A stretch of 64,000 bases of DNA from Metasolibacillus fluoroglycofenilyticus (lineage in GTDB: Bacteria; Bacillota; Bacilli; Bacillales_A; Planococcaceae), in the NCBI RefSeq assembly GCF_003049645.1, contig NZ_PYWK01000002.1, positions 290,915 through 354,914 of the forward strand, given 5' to 3'. The notes beneath the pieces are model-generated. The model did no database searches. It was not told the DNA's origin and was given only the letters and a program-made list of their open reading frames with translations. Shown here piece after piece: positions 37,590 to 45,870 of the stretch (position 1 is the first letter of the stretch; each line of letters opens with the position of its first letter). Both the position numbers and the translations under genes were made by a program.

Positions 37590-37800
37590 CGATTGAGCCG
37601 AAGTCCCCCATTTCTCTCTAAGGCGGGATGTGCAAGAAAATAATAAAAAAAGAGAGCCCGGCGGATGTCACAGAATTTAAAGGAAGGCTGCAAGCCGTAA
37701 GTTAGTTAACCGTTGGCACAGGACGCGACGATTTTACAATTAGCTCGAAAAAATCTGGACGAGAGTTAACAGAAGCGTAATTAATTTTCTTTCTTGCTTT
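37590..37800. repeat. gene-free stretch with a recurring block
   Basis: Between hit and trpP. GGCGGATGTCACAGAATTT (about 37661) and the end GCGTAATTAATTTTC recur in altered form at 48786-48880 and in short pieces at 31790 and 40190. No coding potential. Some G/C-rich arms suggest folding, but I cannot assign an RNA family. Confidence 0.4.
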
Positions 37801-37880
37801 TTTATAAAATTATTCGTACAATAAAATGTAAGTTTTCGCTAATAGCAACGAGTGCATATTAGGAAAATGCCAAATTAAAT

Positions 37881-37903
37881 GAGCATAGCTTAGAGGAGAA
37901 GAG
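37881..37903 (+). promoter_or_regulatory. TRAP-like (G/U)AG repeat at the trpP start
   Basis: Five triplets GAG-TAG-TAG-GAG-GAG begin at 37881, 37886, 37891, 37896 and 37901, each separated by exactly two bases, the spacing that TRAP prefers. Three further triplets (37843, 37850, 37860) are less regular. The array covers the ribosome site of trpP. In B. subtilis TRAP represses trpP translation in the same way. Confidence 0.6.
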
Positions 37904-37907
37904 ACAA

Positions 37908-38435
37908 ATGAATACAAAAAATTTAGTATTAATGGCGCTGTTAGTTGGGATTGGTGCCACACTTTATGTGATTATCCCGGGTTTTAATGGTGGCATGAAG
38001 CCTGACTTTATGCTAACAATGATGTTTATCGGAATTATACTATTCCCAACATTGAAGGAAACATTTTTATTATCGCTCGCAACTGGCGTTCTATCTGGGC
38101 TATTTTCAACTTTCCCAGGTGGCTTCGTACCTAACATTATTGATAAAGCAGTAACAGGCTTTGTCTTTTTAATCATCGTACTGATTTTACGTCATAGCGT
38201 TCAAAAAGCAGCCGTATCCATTATCATAGTAGCTACTGGAACAATTATTTCTGGCACAACATTTTTAACAATGGCGCTGCTATTAACAGAAGTACCAATT
38301 GATTTTTCAGTGTTATTTGCAACAGTCGTATTACCAGCAACTGCCTTAAACGCAATTGCTTTTGCAATCATTTTCCCGATTGTCAGCAAATTACTAAAGC
38401 GTTCAAACTTCAAAACGTCCGTATCACATGCGTAA
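37908..38435 (+). CDS. trpP: tryptophan transporter TrpP
   Basis: 175 residues with five to six membrane helices, the size and order of TrpP (YhaG), an ECF-like small permease for tryptophan. N-terminal NTKNLVLMALLVGIGATLYVIIPG and the MKPDFMLTMMFIGI segment fit the family. Preceded by a TRAP-like binding array. Followed by a terminator at 38448. Confidence 0.88.
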   Translation: MNTKNLVLMALLVGIGATLYVIIPGFNGGMKPDFMLTMMFIGIILFPTLKETFLLSLATGVLSGLFSTFPGGFVPNIIDKAVTGFVFLIIVLILRHSVQKAAVSIIIVATGTIISGTTFLTMALLLTEVPIDFSVLFATVVLPATALNAIAFAIIFPIVSKLLKRSNFKTSVSHA

Positions 38436-38447
38436 AATAAAAAAGAA

Positions 38448-38612
38448 GCATCCGAAAAGCGTGCAAAACACCGCTTATTGGATGCTTTATTTGTTTTAAT
38501 GAAAGGAAAAGCCTCCGAATCCCAAGCCTATCATATTCTCGCTGCTTCTTACTTTCAAGAAACACGATTGAAATGTTGCAAAAGCAGTGGCTCGGCACGC
38601 TTTTCGGACGCC
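38448..38612. repeat. gene-end repeat with two terminator-like hairpins
   Basis: First hairpin GCATCCGAAAAGC/GCTTATTGGATGC (38448-38485) ends trpP; a second GC-rich arm GCACGCTTTTCGGACGCC lies at 38596-38613. The sequence between includes TTTAATGAAAGGAAAAGC. A frame across it has no family resemblance and is built from repeat sequence. Confidence 0.5.
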
Positions 38613-38689
38613 CCATCCCCCTATCGTTTGTATAATCAATACACGAAATGGTTTAATATAAATATAAAAGAATTAAGGAGAGATGTTTT

Positions 38690-39076
38690 ATGAAGGCCAA
38701 GCCATTTTTAATTGGGTTAACTGCTGGAATCGTCGGTGGTGCGATTGCCACGATTTTATCCGCCCCACAATCAGGCAAAGAGCTGCGAACGAATATTACA
38801 AGCTTTTCAACGAGTACGAAGGAACGCTTAAACGACGTTAATTTTCAAACAAAAAATGTCAAGCAATCTTTTAGTAATTTATCAAATGAAGTAAAAAACA
38901 ATATTCCTCAAATAATAAAAGAATTATCGCAATCATTCACAAGCTTCAAACAGCAAATTGAACCAGAAACGGCTCTATTAAAACAAGAAATCGAAGGATT
39001 ACAGAAATCTATCGGCGAAATCGAGCAAAATCTATCGCAATTCACTGAAAAAGACGAGAAACAAAAACAGGTATAA
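38690..39076 (+). CDS. yhaH: YtxH-domain protein (YhaH-like)
   Basis: 128 residues. N-terminal membrane helix with the YtxH glycine motif (FLIGLTAGIVGGAIATILSAPQSGKELR), then a long amphipathic helical region (40-125) likely to be coiled coil. Family members are general-stress or envelope proteins of unknown mechanism. Position between trpP and scoC matches B. subtilis yhaH. Confidence 0.82.
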   Translation: MKAKPFLIGLTAGIVGGAIATILSAPQSGKELRTNITSFSTSTKERLNDVNFQTKNVKQSFSNLSNEVKNNIPQIIKELSQSFTSFKQQIEPETALLKQEIEGLQKSIGEIEQNLSQFTEKDEKQKQV

Positions 39077-39237
39077 AGAACCATCCGACCGAAGAAAGAT
39101 ATTCATTTTATTATTATTTTTAATAATTTTAGATGTTTCTCTTGATGAATGTAATTATTTTATTTTTCAAACTTTAAACTTTTTTCTTTTATTGCTATAA
39201 TATTTTAAAATTGCAACGAAAGAAGAAGGTGAAGATT

Positions 39238-39786
39238 TTGTCTGAACAATTATATACAACGAAAGAAGCAATGCTTTATAGCCAAAGAACTGCCCAGCTA
39301 TCTAAAGCTTTATGGAAGGCTGTGGAAAAGGATTGGCAACTTTGGATTAAACCATATGACTTAAATATAAACGAACACCATATTTTATGGATTTCGTTTC
39401 ATTTACAAGGCGCATCTATTTCAGATGTTGCGAAATTTGGTGTAATGCACGTTTCTACAGCTTTTAATTTTTCAAAAAAATTAGAAGAGCGTGGCTTATT
39501 GAAATTTTCAAAGCGCGATGATGATAAGCGCAATACATATGTGGAGTTAACAGAAGCCGGTTCACAGTTAATCATTTCAATGAATGAACACTATCACGAC
39601 ACACCACACTGCATTTTAGATGGCTCTCTACCTTTGCGCGAAATATATGGTAGATTCCCAGAGTTTTTAGATGTTATGGCGGTTATTCGCAATATTTACG
39701 GCGAGGATTTTATTAAAATTTTTGAACGCTCTTTTAAAAATTTTAAAGAAAATTTTGACCAAGTACATTCATCTCCCCAGCAATAA
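39238..39786 (+). CDS. scoC: MarR-family transition-state regulator ScoC (Hpr)
   Basis: 182 residues, strongly like Sco[28 protein letters not shown] is nearly the same as in B. subtilis, and the winged helix carries [19 protein letters not shown] and [12 protein letters not shown]. ScoC represses extracellular protease, peptide-transport and sporulation genes. The TTG at 39238 follows AAGGTGA at 5 bases; the upstream in-frame TTG has no ribosome site. Shorter at the C terminus than the 203-residue B. subtilis protein. Confidence 0.92.
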   Translation: MSEQLYTTKEAMLYSQRTAQLSKALWKAVEKDWQLWIKPYDLNINEHHILWISFHLQGASISDVAKFGVMHVSTAFNFSKKLEERGLLKFSKRDDDKRNTYVELTEAGSQLIISMNEHYHDTPHCILDGSLPLREIYGRFPEFLDVMAVIRNIYGEDFIKIFERSFKNFKENFDQVHSSPQQ

Positions 39787-39800
39787 TAAATAATACGAGG

Positions 39801-39839
39801 CTGTCTGAAGGGTGGTGCATTTGCACGCTTATCAGACAG
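39801..39839 (+). terminator. terminator of scoC
   Basis: CTGTCTGA/TCAGACAG with an inner GTGCA/TGCAC and TTTTGC after it, 15 bases beyond the stop. Confidence 0.75.
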
Positions 39840-39853
39840 TTTTGCAATTTTAT

Positions 39854-40008
39854 CCCGTATTAACAGGCTGTAAGACCCCCACTTCAAAACAACAGATAAA
39901 ATCAAGATGTTTAAGTGGGGGATCCAACAGCCTGTAAAAACCCGATTGGTGAAACTACCAATCAGTGGGGGATGAAGAAAACCCCCACTGATTGAAGGTT
40001 CACTTTAT
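39854..40008 (+). mobile_element. PATE-like IS200/IS605 derivative, copy 2
   Basis: Preceded by TTTAT (39849-39853), starts CCCGTATTAACAGGCTG, and ends TTCACTTTAT (to 40008). Outer stem CAGGCTGT/ACAGCCTG, inner stem CCCCCACTT/AAGTGGGGG, right-end stem CAGTGGGGG/CCCCCACTG. The stems differ from copy 3 at both arms, with base pairing kept. Confidence 0.75.
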
Positions 40009-40154
40009 CCCGCATTAACGGGCAATAAGACGCCCACTTCAAGACTTGAATGAAATCTAAGTGGGAAATCAACTGCCCGTAAATGCCCGATTCGTTCAAC
40101 TAACAATCAGTGGGGGGATGAGGAAAACCCCCGCTGATGGAAGTTTCACTTTAT
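40009..40154 (+). mobile_element. PATE-like IS200/IS605 derivative, copy 3 (tandem)
   Basis: Starts directly after the TTTAT that ends copy 2, so that TTTAT serves as the left flank. Starts CCCGCATTAACGGGCAA, ends TTTCACTTTAT. Outer stem CGGGCA/TGCCCG, inner stem CCCACTT/AAGTGGG, right-end stem CAGTGGGGG/CCCCCGCTG. Confidence 0.75.
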
Positions 40155-40164
40155 TATTCCTATT

Positions 40165-40221
40165 TAGCCCTCTCTTAATCAATCGCGCCAAAGCGTAAGC
40201 ATAATTGATTAAGGAGGGCTA
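40165..40221. repeat. large stem-loop before the DUF3267 gene
   Basis: TAGCCCTCTCTTAATCAAT pairs with ATTGATTAAGGAGGGCTA around a loop with GCGCCAAAGCGTAAGCATA. The loop resembles the AAGCCAAGGCATAATTGATT tail at 31790. Not followed by a U-tract. Confidence 0.5.
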
Positions 40222-40322
40222 GCTTCATCTATGCTTTAAGCTGAAAAAAATAGCAATTTACTTACTTTTTCTTTACAATAGTAATACTATATTTGCAGGA
40301 TAATTAAGAAAGAAGGTGTACT

Positions 40323-40865
40323 ATGCATTGTTGGAAAACAATTAATACTGTATCTGAATATGGCATCGTGCGATTAACATTATTAGCTGTCCTAACTTTT
40401 GTCTCTGTTTTTTGCACGTCCTATGTGATGACAAGCTTACAATTACGTGCCCCGCATACAGATAAATATTTGCTTTTCTTTTTTCTAGCTGTTCTTCTTT
40501 TATATCCAGTTCATAAAGCAATTCATTATCTAGCATTATTAAAATATCGAAAAAAAATAAAATTTCGCTGGAAAATCATTTTTCGCATCGTTCCTATCAT
40601 GCGCTTACGTTTGAAGGAGCCTATTCCTAAAAATCGTTATGTACTCGCATTGCTGACGCCTTTTCTCTTGCTAAATAGCGTATTTTTAGCAGTTGCGATA
40701 TTTTTTCCACTATACTCACACTATGCTTGCTTACTACTAGGCTTTCATAGTAGCATATGTTTAATTGATTTATTAAACGTCAAAAATTTGTGGCATGCAC
40801 CTGCTAATTCATTGATTGAGGAAACGCCGAAAGGCTATGAAATATTAGTGCCTGCTGGCGTGTAG
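40323..40865 (+). CDS. DUF3267 membrane protein
   Basis: 180 residues with four membrane helices. A zinc-metalloprotease-like HKAIHYLALL segment (about 62-71) is where site-2-protease relatives carry HExxH; here the glutamate is replaced by Ala-Ile, so catalysis is unlikely. It sits between scoC and prsA, where B. subtilis also has small yha genes. ATG with GAAGG 7 bases upstream. Confidence 0.7.
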   Translation: MHCWKTINTVSEYGIVRLTLLAVLTFVSVFCTSYVMTSLQLRAPHTDKYLLFFFLAVLLLYPVHKAIHYLALLKYRKKIKFRWKIIFRIVPIMRLRLKEPIPKNRYVLALLTPFLLLNSVFLAVAIFFPLYSHYACLLLGFHSSICLIDLLNVKNLWHAPANSLIEETPKGYEILVPAGV

Positions 40866-40934
40866 CAATAACTTGTCTTACTAGTTATATATTTGGTATG
40901 CTTGACGATGAATCGAAAGAGAGGAGGAATAGGC

Positions 40935-41120
40935 TTGCTATTAGTAGTAATCATACTATTCTCTGTATTTTACTTATTCCAAATAAACCGCATGACCTAT
41001 GCTCTTTGTATACGCAAAGAAATTCCAGAAGAAAAGCAACCGAAAATCTTTCGTACGATTAATGTTCTCATAACGATTTTATTAGTTTCTTTTTATATGG
41101 AAGTATTGTTTACTGTTTAA
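40935..41120 (+). CDS. small two-helix membrane protein
   Basis: 61 residues starting at TTG (LLVVIILFSVFYLF), with a perfect AGGAGG 7 bases upstream. The alternative ATG at 40908 has no ribosome site. Two membrane helices (about 1-16 and 42-60) flank a basic segment (RMTYALCIRKEIPEEKQPK). Family unknown to me. Confidence 0.55.
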   Translation: MLLVVIILFSVFYLFQINRMTYALCIRKEIPEEKQPKIFRTINVLITILLVSFYMEVLFTV

Positions 41121-41187
41121 CAGTGAAGTGACGTCTCGAAAAGCCATTTTGAGACGGCTCCTTTCACTTTGTAGCAAAAATAAAACA

Positions 41188-41230
41188 GGCTGTAGAAAAA
41201 GACATGCAATAGCATACTTTTTCTACAGCC
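41188..41230. terminator. strong terminator
   Basis: GGCTGTAGAAAAAG and exact complement, loop with CATGCAATAGCATA, followed by eight T. Lies between converging genes (small membrane gene and the YjcZ gene). Confidence 0.9.
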
Positions 41231-41240
41231 TTTTTTTTAA

Positions 41241-41345
41241 CTAGTAAAGATATGCAGCACCGACAATGATAAGTAAAATGAATAATACAACAATCAGCGC
41301 GAAACCTGAACCGTAACCGCCGCCATTGTAGCCTCCACCGCCCAT
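41241..41345 (-). CDS. YjcZ family small sporulation protein
   Basis: 34 residues: glycine/tyrosine-rich start ([14 protein letters not shown]), one membrane helix ([17 protein letters not shown]) and a short tail. This is the YjcZ/SscA-type pattern found in Bacillales, often in spores. GGAGGGAG lies 5 bases before the ATG. Too short for usual gene callers. Confidence 0.85.
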   Translation of the reverse strand: MGGGGYNGGGYGSGFALIVVLFILLIIVGAAYLY

Positions 41346-41496
41346 TGTGCTCCCTCCTTTCACCTTTCTATCATCTATCGTATGCACTCTTCAACTTAAA
41401 TCTTAGGCACTTTTGGTATGCAACCATTTTGTTTTTTTTTCGTTTATGTTATAGTAACTATTGCATTTAAAAGAAAGTTAGGAGCGTAAATTTCAC

Positions 41497-42339
41497 ATGA
41501 AAAAAACATTTTTAGCAATAACGCTTGCAGCCTCCCTCGGTTTAGCGGCATGCAGTAACCCCGGAAAAGAAGTAATCGTTACTTCAAATGTAGGGGATTT
41601 AACACAAGACGAATTTTATAAAGAAGTAAAAAGCTTAGCTGGCGAACAATTATTACAGCAAATTATGGTTGAAAAAATCCTACTTAACAAATACAAAGTA
41701 ACAAATGAGGAAATTGAAGCAGAATTGACTACAGTAAAAGAATCTGCTGGTGAGCAATTTGAAGCATTACTTCTACAAAATAATTTATCAGAAGAAGCTT
41801 TAAAGGAAAATATTCGCTTCAACTTATTAAGTCAAAAAGCTTTGGAAGATATGGAAGTATCGGATGAAGATATTCAAAAGTATTACGACCAAGCTAGCCA
41901 AGAATTAAAAGCTCGCCATATTTTAGTGAGTGATGAAGAAACTGCAAAAGAAGCTATTGAGCGTATTAAAGGCGGAGAAGATTTTGCAACTGTTGCTGAA
42001 GAAATGTCATCTGATGGCTCGGCAGCAAACGGTGGCGATTTAGGCTGGTTCTCAGTAGGTATGATGGTGAAAGAGTTTAATGACGCAGCATATGCACTTG
42101 AATTAAACACAATTAGTGAGCCTGTAAAATCACAATTTGGTTACCATGTAATTGAAGTAACTGAAAAACGTGATGTTGAAGATTATGGTACATTCGAAGA
42201 GAAAAAAGACGAAATTCGTGAAGAACTTCTTGCACAATATAGCATGGATGATGTAATTGCAAAATTATTAAAAGATGCTGAAGTAGAAGTGAAGGATGCT
42301 GAGTTAAAAGGCACATTCGACAAATATTCAACAAAATAA
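41497..42339 (+). CDS. prsA: foldase lipoprotein PrsA
   Basis: 280-residue peptidyl-prolyl isomerase on the outer membrane face that helps exported proteins fold. Lipobox LAAC at Cys19; N- and C-terminal helical domains; parvulin domain about 133-225 with ARHILVSDEETA, GGDLGWFSVGMMV and FGYHVIEV. Normal length. ScoC, encoded upstream, controls secretion genes in Bacillus. ATG with AGGAG about 10 bases upstream. Confidence 0.95.
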   Translation: MKKTFLAITLAASLGLAACSNPGKEVIVTSNVGDLTQDEFYKEVKSLAGEQLLQQIMVEKILLNKYKVTNEEIEAELTTVKESAGEQFEALLLQNNLSEEALKENIRFNLLSQKALEDMEVSDEDIQKYYDQASQELKARHILVSDEETAKEAIERIKGGEDFATVAEEMSSDGSAANGGDLGWFSVGMMVKEFNDAAYALELNTISEPVKSQFGYHVIEVTEKRDVEDYGTFEEKKDEIREELLAQYSMDDVIAKLLKDAEVEVKDAELKGTFDKYSTK

Positions 42340-42346
42340 AATGAAG

Positions 42347-42389
42347 AGGTGTATGAAAAGTGATGTGTTAGGTCACCTTTTATACACCT
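42347..42389 (+). terminator. terminator of prsA
   Basis: AGGTGTATGAAAAGTGA with a near-perfect complement and a nine-base loop, followed by TTTTGTTTTTT. Confidence 0.88.
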
Positions 42390-42444
42390 TTTGTTTTTTC
42401 AACCCATTTTCGGTTATGTCTTAATGCTCTGGATAGTATGTTTT

Positions 42445-42783
42445 TTAGTTTTTCTTAACGAATTCCGATTTTAATTTCATCGGACCAAAGCCGTCAATCT
42501 TACAATCGATATTATGGTCGCCTTCTACTAAGCGGATGTTTTTTACACGTGTTCCGATTTTTAATGTAGAGGAGCTTCCCTTTACTTTTAAATCTTTCAC
42601 TACTATGACAGTATCTCCATCAGCTAATAAATTGCCGTTTGCATCGCGAACTACTAAGCCTTCCTCTACAGCGGCTTCCTCTGCTGCTGTCCATTCATGA
42701 GCACATTCTGGGCAAATATATAGCGTTCCATCCTCATATGTATACGCCGAGTTACACTGTGGGCAATTTGGTAAATTTTCCAT
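42445..42783 (-). CDS. PhnA/YjdM zinc-ribbon protein
   Basis: 112 residues: N-terminal zinc ribbon with CPQC (near 8) and CPEC (near 26), then the PhnA domain ([23 protein letters not shown]). The PhnA name comes from a link with phosphonate genes in E. coli; the activity is uncertain. Start 42783 has GGAGG 7 bases upstream, so longer forms are not used. Confidence 0.9.
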   Translation of the reverse strand: MENLPNCPQCNSAYTYEDGTLYICPECAHEWTAAEEAAVEEGLVVRDANGNLLADGDTVIVVKDLKVKGSSSTLKIGTRVKNIRLVEGDHNIDCKIDGFGPMKLKSEFVKKN

Positions 42784-42939
42784 TAAAATTCCTCCTTTAC
42801 TAATCCCCTCTATACTGGCATATTCACTCAATAAATTCAAGCTAAGCACAAATATTACTAGTGATTAACAATGAAATATTCGTGTTTTACACAAAAAATT
42901 CACTCTTTTTTTCATTTTATAGCAGGAATTTTAAGAATT

Positions 42940-42968
42940 TTGCCATAATATTAAGAGAACAGTATATT
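42940..42968 (+). promoter_or_regulatory. promoter of serC
   Basis: TTGCCA (42940-42945), 17-base spacer, TATATT (42963-42968), 38 bases before the start codon. No T-box in front of this gene. Confidence 0.65.
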
Positions 42969-43006
42969 ATATACTTAAGCTTGAAAAGAAAAAGGAGTGT
43001 GTCAAC

Positions 43007-44098
43007 GTGAGTACAACTAATCAACGCGCATTTAATTTTAATGCTGGTCCATCTGCTTTACCATTAGAAGTATTACAAATAGCAGAGAAGCAATTAGTCA
43101 ATTTCAACAACACAGGTATGTCCGTTATGGAGCTTAGCCACCGCAGTAAAGATTTTGAGCAAGTACATAATGAGGCTATTGCACGTCTTCGTCAGCTTTA
43201 TGCTGTACCGGATAATTATGAGGTAATTTTTTTACAAGGTGGCGCAAGCTTGCAGTTTTCAATGATTCCAATGAACTTTTTACAGTCAGGTGAACAAGCT
43301 GATTATATTTTAACGGGAGTTTGGTCTGAAAAGGCATTAGCTGAAGCAAAGCTATTTGGAGCTCCTGTTGCAGTTGCCTCTACAAAGGATAATCACTATA
43401 AAAATATCCCATCTGTACATCAAATAAATTTTAATGATGCGGCTGCTTACGTTCATCTTACATCAAATAACACGATTTACGGTACGCAATGGAAGGACTT
43501 TCCGACAACAATTGCTCCATTAATCGCTGATATGTCGAGCGATATTTTATCGAAGCCTATCGATGTGAGTAAATTTGCTCTTATTTATGCTGGAGCACAA
43601 AAAAATCTTGGTCCTTCAGGTGTGACAGTTGTAATAATTCGCAAGGATTTACTAGAAAAGGCCCATAATAATATTCCTACAACGCTAAAATACTCAACGT
43701 TTACAGAAAATAATTCCCTATACAATACACCCCCAACATTCGGTATTTATATGCTTGGCGAAGTATTGAAATGGGTAGAAAAGCAAGGTGGCTTAGAAAA
43801 AATTGCTGCACATAACGAAGCAAAGGCAAAGCTAATTTACGATGCCATTGATGGCTCTAACGGCTTCTATATTGGACATGCTGAAAAAGAAAGTCGCTCA
43901 CTAATGAACATCACGTTCCGTCTAGCAGACGAGGAGCTAGAAAAGCAATTTTTAGCTGAGGCAAAGGCAGCAGGCTTCGTCGGCTTAAACGGCCATCGCT
44001 CAGTTGGCGGCTGCCGCGCATCGACATATAACGCGGTCCCATATGAAACATGTAAAGCGTTGGCAGACTTTATGCACGCTTTTCAGGCTAAACATTAA
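43007..44098 (+). CDS. serC: phosphoserine aminotransferase
   Basis: PLP enzyme that makes 3-phosphoserine from 3-phosphohydroxypyruvate and glutamate. 363 residues. FNFNAGPSALP at the N terminus, LQGGASLQFSMIPMNF near 75, PLP-binding Lys in YAGAQKNLGPSGV near 198, and NGHRSVGGCRASTYNA near the C terminus. GTG start with AAGGAG 11 bases upstream. Partner of serA at 48903. Confidence 0.96.
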   Translation: MSTTNQRAFNFNAGPSALPLEVLQIAEKQLVNFNNTGMSVMELSHRSKDFEQVHNEAIARLRQLYAVPDNYEVIFLQGGASLQFSMIPMNFLQSGEQADYILTGVWSEKALAEAKLFGAPVAVASTKDNHYKNIPSVHQINFNDAAAYVHLTSNNTIYGTQWKDFPTTIAPLIADMSSDILSKPIDVSKFALIYAGAQKNLGPSGVTVVIIRKDLLEKAHNNIPTTLKYSTFTENNSLYNTPPTFGIYMLGEVLKWVEKQGGLEKIAAHNEAKAKLIYDAIDGSNGFYIGHAEKESRSLMNITFRLADEELEKQFLAEAKAAGFVGLNGHRSVGGCRASTYNAVPYETCKALADFMHAFQAKH

Positions 44099-44109
44099 TC
44101 AAAAAAGAG

Positions 44110-44147
44110 GCGCCCCAAAAGCAATATATTTCCTGCTTTTGGGGCGC
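44110..44147. terminator. terminator of serC, start of a diverged gene-end repeat
   Basis: GCGCCCCAAAAGCA and exact complement (14 bp) with a 10-base loop. Followed by CGATGATGTTTC, which is also found after the hairpins at 34881 and 47201. Confidence 0.85.
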
Positions 44148-44306
44148 TTTCGATGATGTTTCATCATAGAAACCTCTAAATAAAATAAAGAAGAGTTTCT
44201 TTGAAAATAGGAGAAACACTGGACTTAGCTGTTTTCTTTTGAATTTCAAATAAGCATAAGCTAATTTTTTTAATATTAACGCTCACATTTGAAGGCGGTT
44301 TTTGAA

Positions 44307-45242
44307 TTAAATTGTCGGCTTATAAAATGAGCGGTTATCTAGTGGAAACAGTCTCTCTGTGAATTCGCCCGGCTTTGTTTTATCCAATGCACGCTTCAGC
44401 ATATTCATTTTCGCATCAATATTATCAATATAATGCAAAATTTCTGCTTCTTGAATCATTGGTTTTTTTGGGCTACCCCACTCCTCTTTCCCATGATGTG
44501 ATAATACGAGATGTTGGAGCAGCATTACCTCTTCACCCTCAATTCCTAGCTCTACGGCTGCCTGTCCAATTTCGTTTACCATAATTGAAATATGGCCAAG
44601 CAAATTGCCCTCTATCGTATAAGCTGTTGCAATTGGCCCTGTTAATTCAGCTACTTTTCCAATATCGTGTAAAATAATTCCTGCATACAGTAAATCAGTA
44701 TTCAAGGTTGGATATAATTCAGCAATCGCCTTTCCTAAGCGCAACATCGACACAACATGGTCAAGTAAACCTGATACATAGTCATGATGATTTTTCGTTG
44801 CCGCAGGGTGCACAAGGAGACTAGGCTGATGCTTTTTAATTAAATGACGTGTAATGCGAGAAATGCTTGGGTTTTTAATTTCAAAGAAAAATTGCGTTAG
44901 CTCCTCCATTAACTGTTCTTTTGGAATAGCTGCTGATGGCACTAAGTCGCTAACTTGTATTCCTTCCTCTGGACGTGCTACACGAATTTGTTTTATACGT
45001 AGTTGATTTTTACCTCGGTAGTCATGGATTTCTCCACCTACACGGACTATCGTTTCAGCTTTATACATATTTTCATGCTCTTCATTTGTATCCCATAGCT
45101 TCGCCTCAATATCACCGCTTTTATCTTGTAAAATAAGTGACATAAAAGGCTTCCCTACTGTCGTTACGCCCTTTGTAGCCTGCTTAATTAATAAAAATTG
45201 GTCCACGGGCTCTCCAACTTGAAGTTTAGTAATTCCTTCCAC
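44307..45242 (-). CDS. yhaM: 3'-5' exoribonuclease YhaM
   Basis: 311 residues: OB-fold nucleic-acid domain (10-95, with [21 protein letters not shown]) and HD domain (about 155-290) with [12 protein letters not shown] and [11 protein letters not shown], and [13 protein letters not shown]. Degrades RNA and DNA from the 3' end; involved in mRNA turnover. I place the start at GTG 45242, with GGAGTGA 7 bases upstream; the ATG at 45272 has none. Confidence 0.92.
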   Translation of the reverse strand: MEGITKLQVGEPVDQFLLIKQATKGVTTVGKPFMSLILQDKSGDIEAKLWDTNEEHENMYKAETIVRVGGEIHDYRGKNQLRIKQIRVARPEEGIQVSDLVPSAAIPKEQLMEELTQFFFEIKNPSISRITRHLIKKHQPSLLVHPAATKNHHDYVSGLLDHVVSMLRLGKAIAELYPTLNTDLLYAGIILHDIGKVAELTGPIATAYTIEGNLLGHISIMVNEIGQAAVELGIEGEEVMLLQHLVLSHHGKEEWGSPKKPMIQEAEILHYIDNIDAKMNMLKRALDKTKPGEFTERLFPLDNRSFYKPTI

Positions 45243-45427
45243 TACGAAATCACTCCTTTTCTTGACATTCATCGTTTACAGTACGATTCACTGCTCTTAT
45301 TGTACCATGATTCGATTAAATAATATTAATAACTATCCACGGATGAGTAAAATAGAAGAAAACAATAGACAGAAAATGAATGTTCATTCATAATATATTT
45401 ATGACAATACAAAGGGTGGGAAATTCT

Positions 45428-45613
45428 ATGGAAAATTACCGGTTTACAGCATTTGAAAAAACAGGAGAAACATTATTTGATGAAGTATGGTCATTTGATA
45501 ATGATGAGGCTGCAAAAATCGAAGGGCAAAAACAAATCGATGAAAAAGGGCTATCCGATAAAACACATCGACTTGTAAATTCGGCAGGCAAACTTATTTT
45601 ATTCCACGTCTAA
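45428..45613 (+). CDS. yhzD: YhzD family small protein
   Basis: 61 residues, the same length as B. subtilis YhzD, with the shared pattern FEKTGETLFDE, NDEAAKIEGQKQI, DKTHRLVNSAGKLILFH. Unknown function. ATG at 45428 with GGGTGGG 8 bases upstream. Divergent from yhaM. Confidence 0.85.
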   Translation: MENYRFTAFEKTGETLFDEVWSFDNDEAAKIEGQKQIDEKGLSDKTHRLVNSAGKLILFHV

Positions 45614-45814
45614 ATTGCTAAGGGGCAAACGCTAAAACTATTTGTCATTAAAACAAACAGTTGTTTGAAAAGCAGTGTACTACGATAATAGGATATATAC
45701 ACTCTTTAACCGTAAAAACATGCTTTTCAGACATCTCACGTGGTCTCGAGAAGCTTATTTTATTTATTTGCGACTTTCTCAGATTTATTTGTTAAAAGCT
45801 CCCGCAGTCTTTAA

Positions 45815-45853
45815 AGAAAGGGCATGCCTCAAAAGCTGAGGTATGCCCTTTCT
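45815..45853. terminator. terminator after the unrecognised membrane protein gene
   Basis: AGAAAGGGCATGCCTCA and near-perfect complement, five-base loop, 18 bases past the stop at 45871 on the minus strand. The region 45614-45814 between yhzD and this point has CTTTTCAGAC-type terminator remnants only. Confidence 0.82.
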
Positions 45854-45870
45854 ATTTACTAAATCCTACG

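Noticed and set aside
38478..38693. Open frame between trpP and yhaH
   Set aside because: Consists of gene-end repeat and terminator sequence; it ends at the yhaH start.
39849..40154. Possible CRISPR array
   Set aside because: Two tandem 146-155 bp units without short repeats and unique spacers; they fit a transposon-like element.
40385..40410. Active site of a membrane metalloprotease in the DUF3267 protein
   Set aside because: The HExxH glutamate is missing (HKAIH), so a protease call is not supported.
40893..40934. ATG start at 40908 for the small two-helix protein
   Set aside because: No ribosome site; a perfect AGGAGG lies inside and points to TTG 40935. Some doubt remains.
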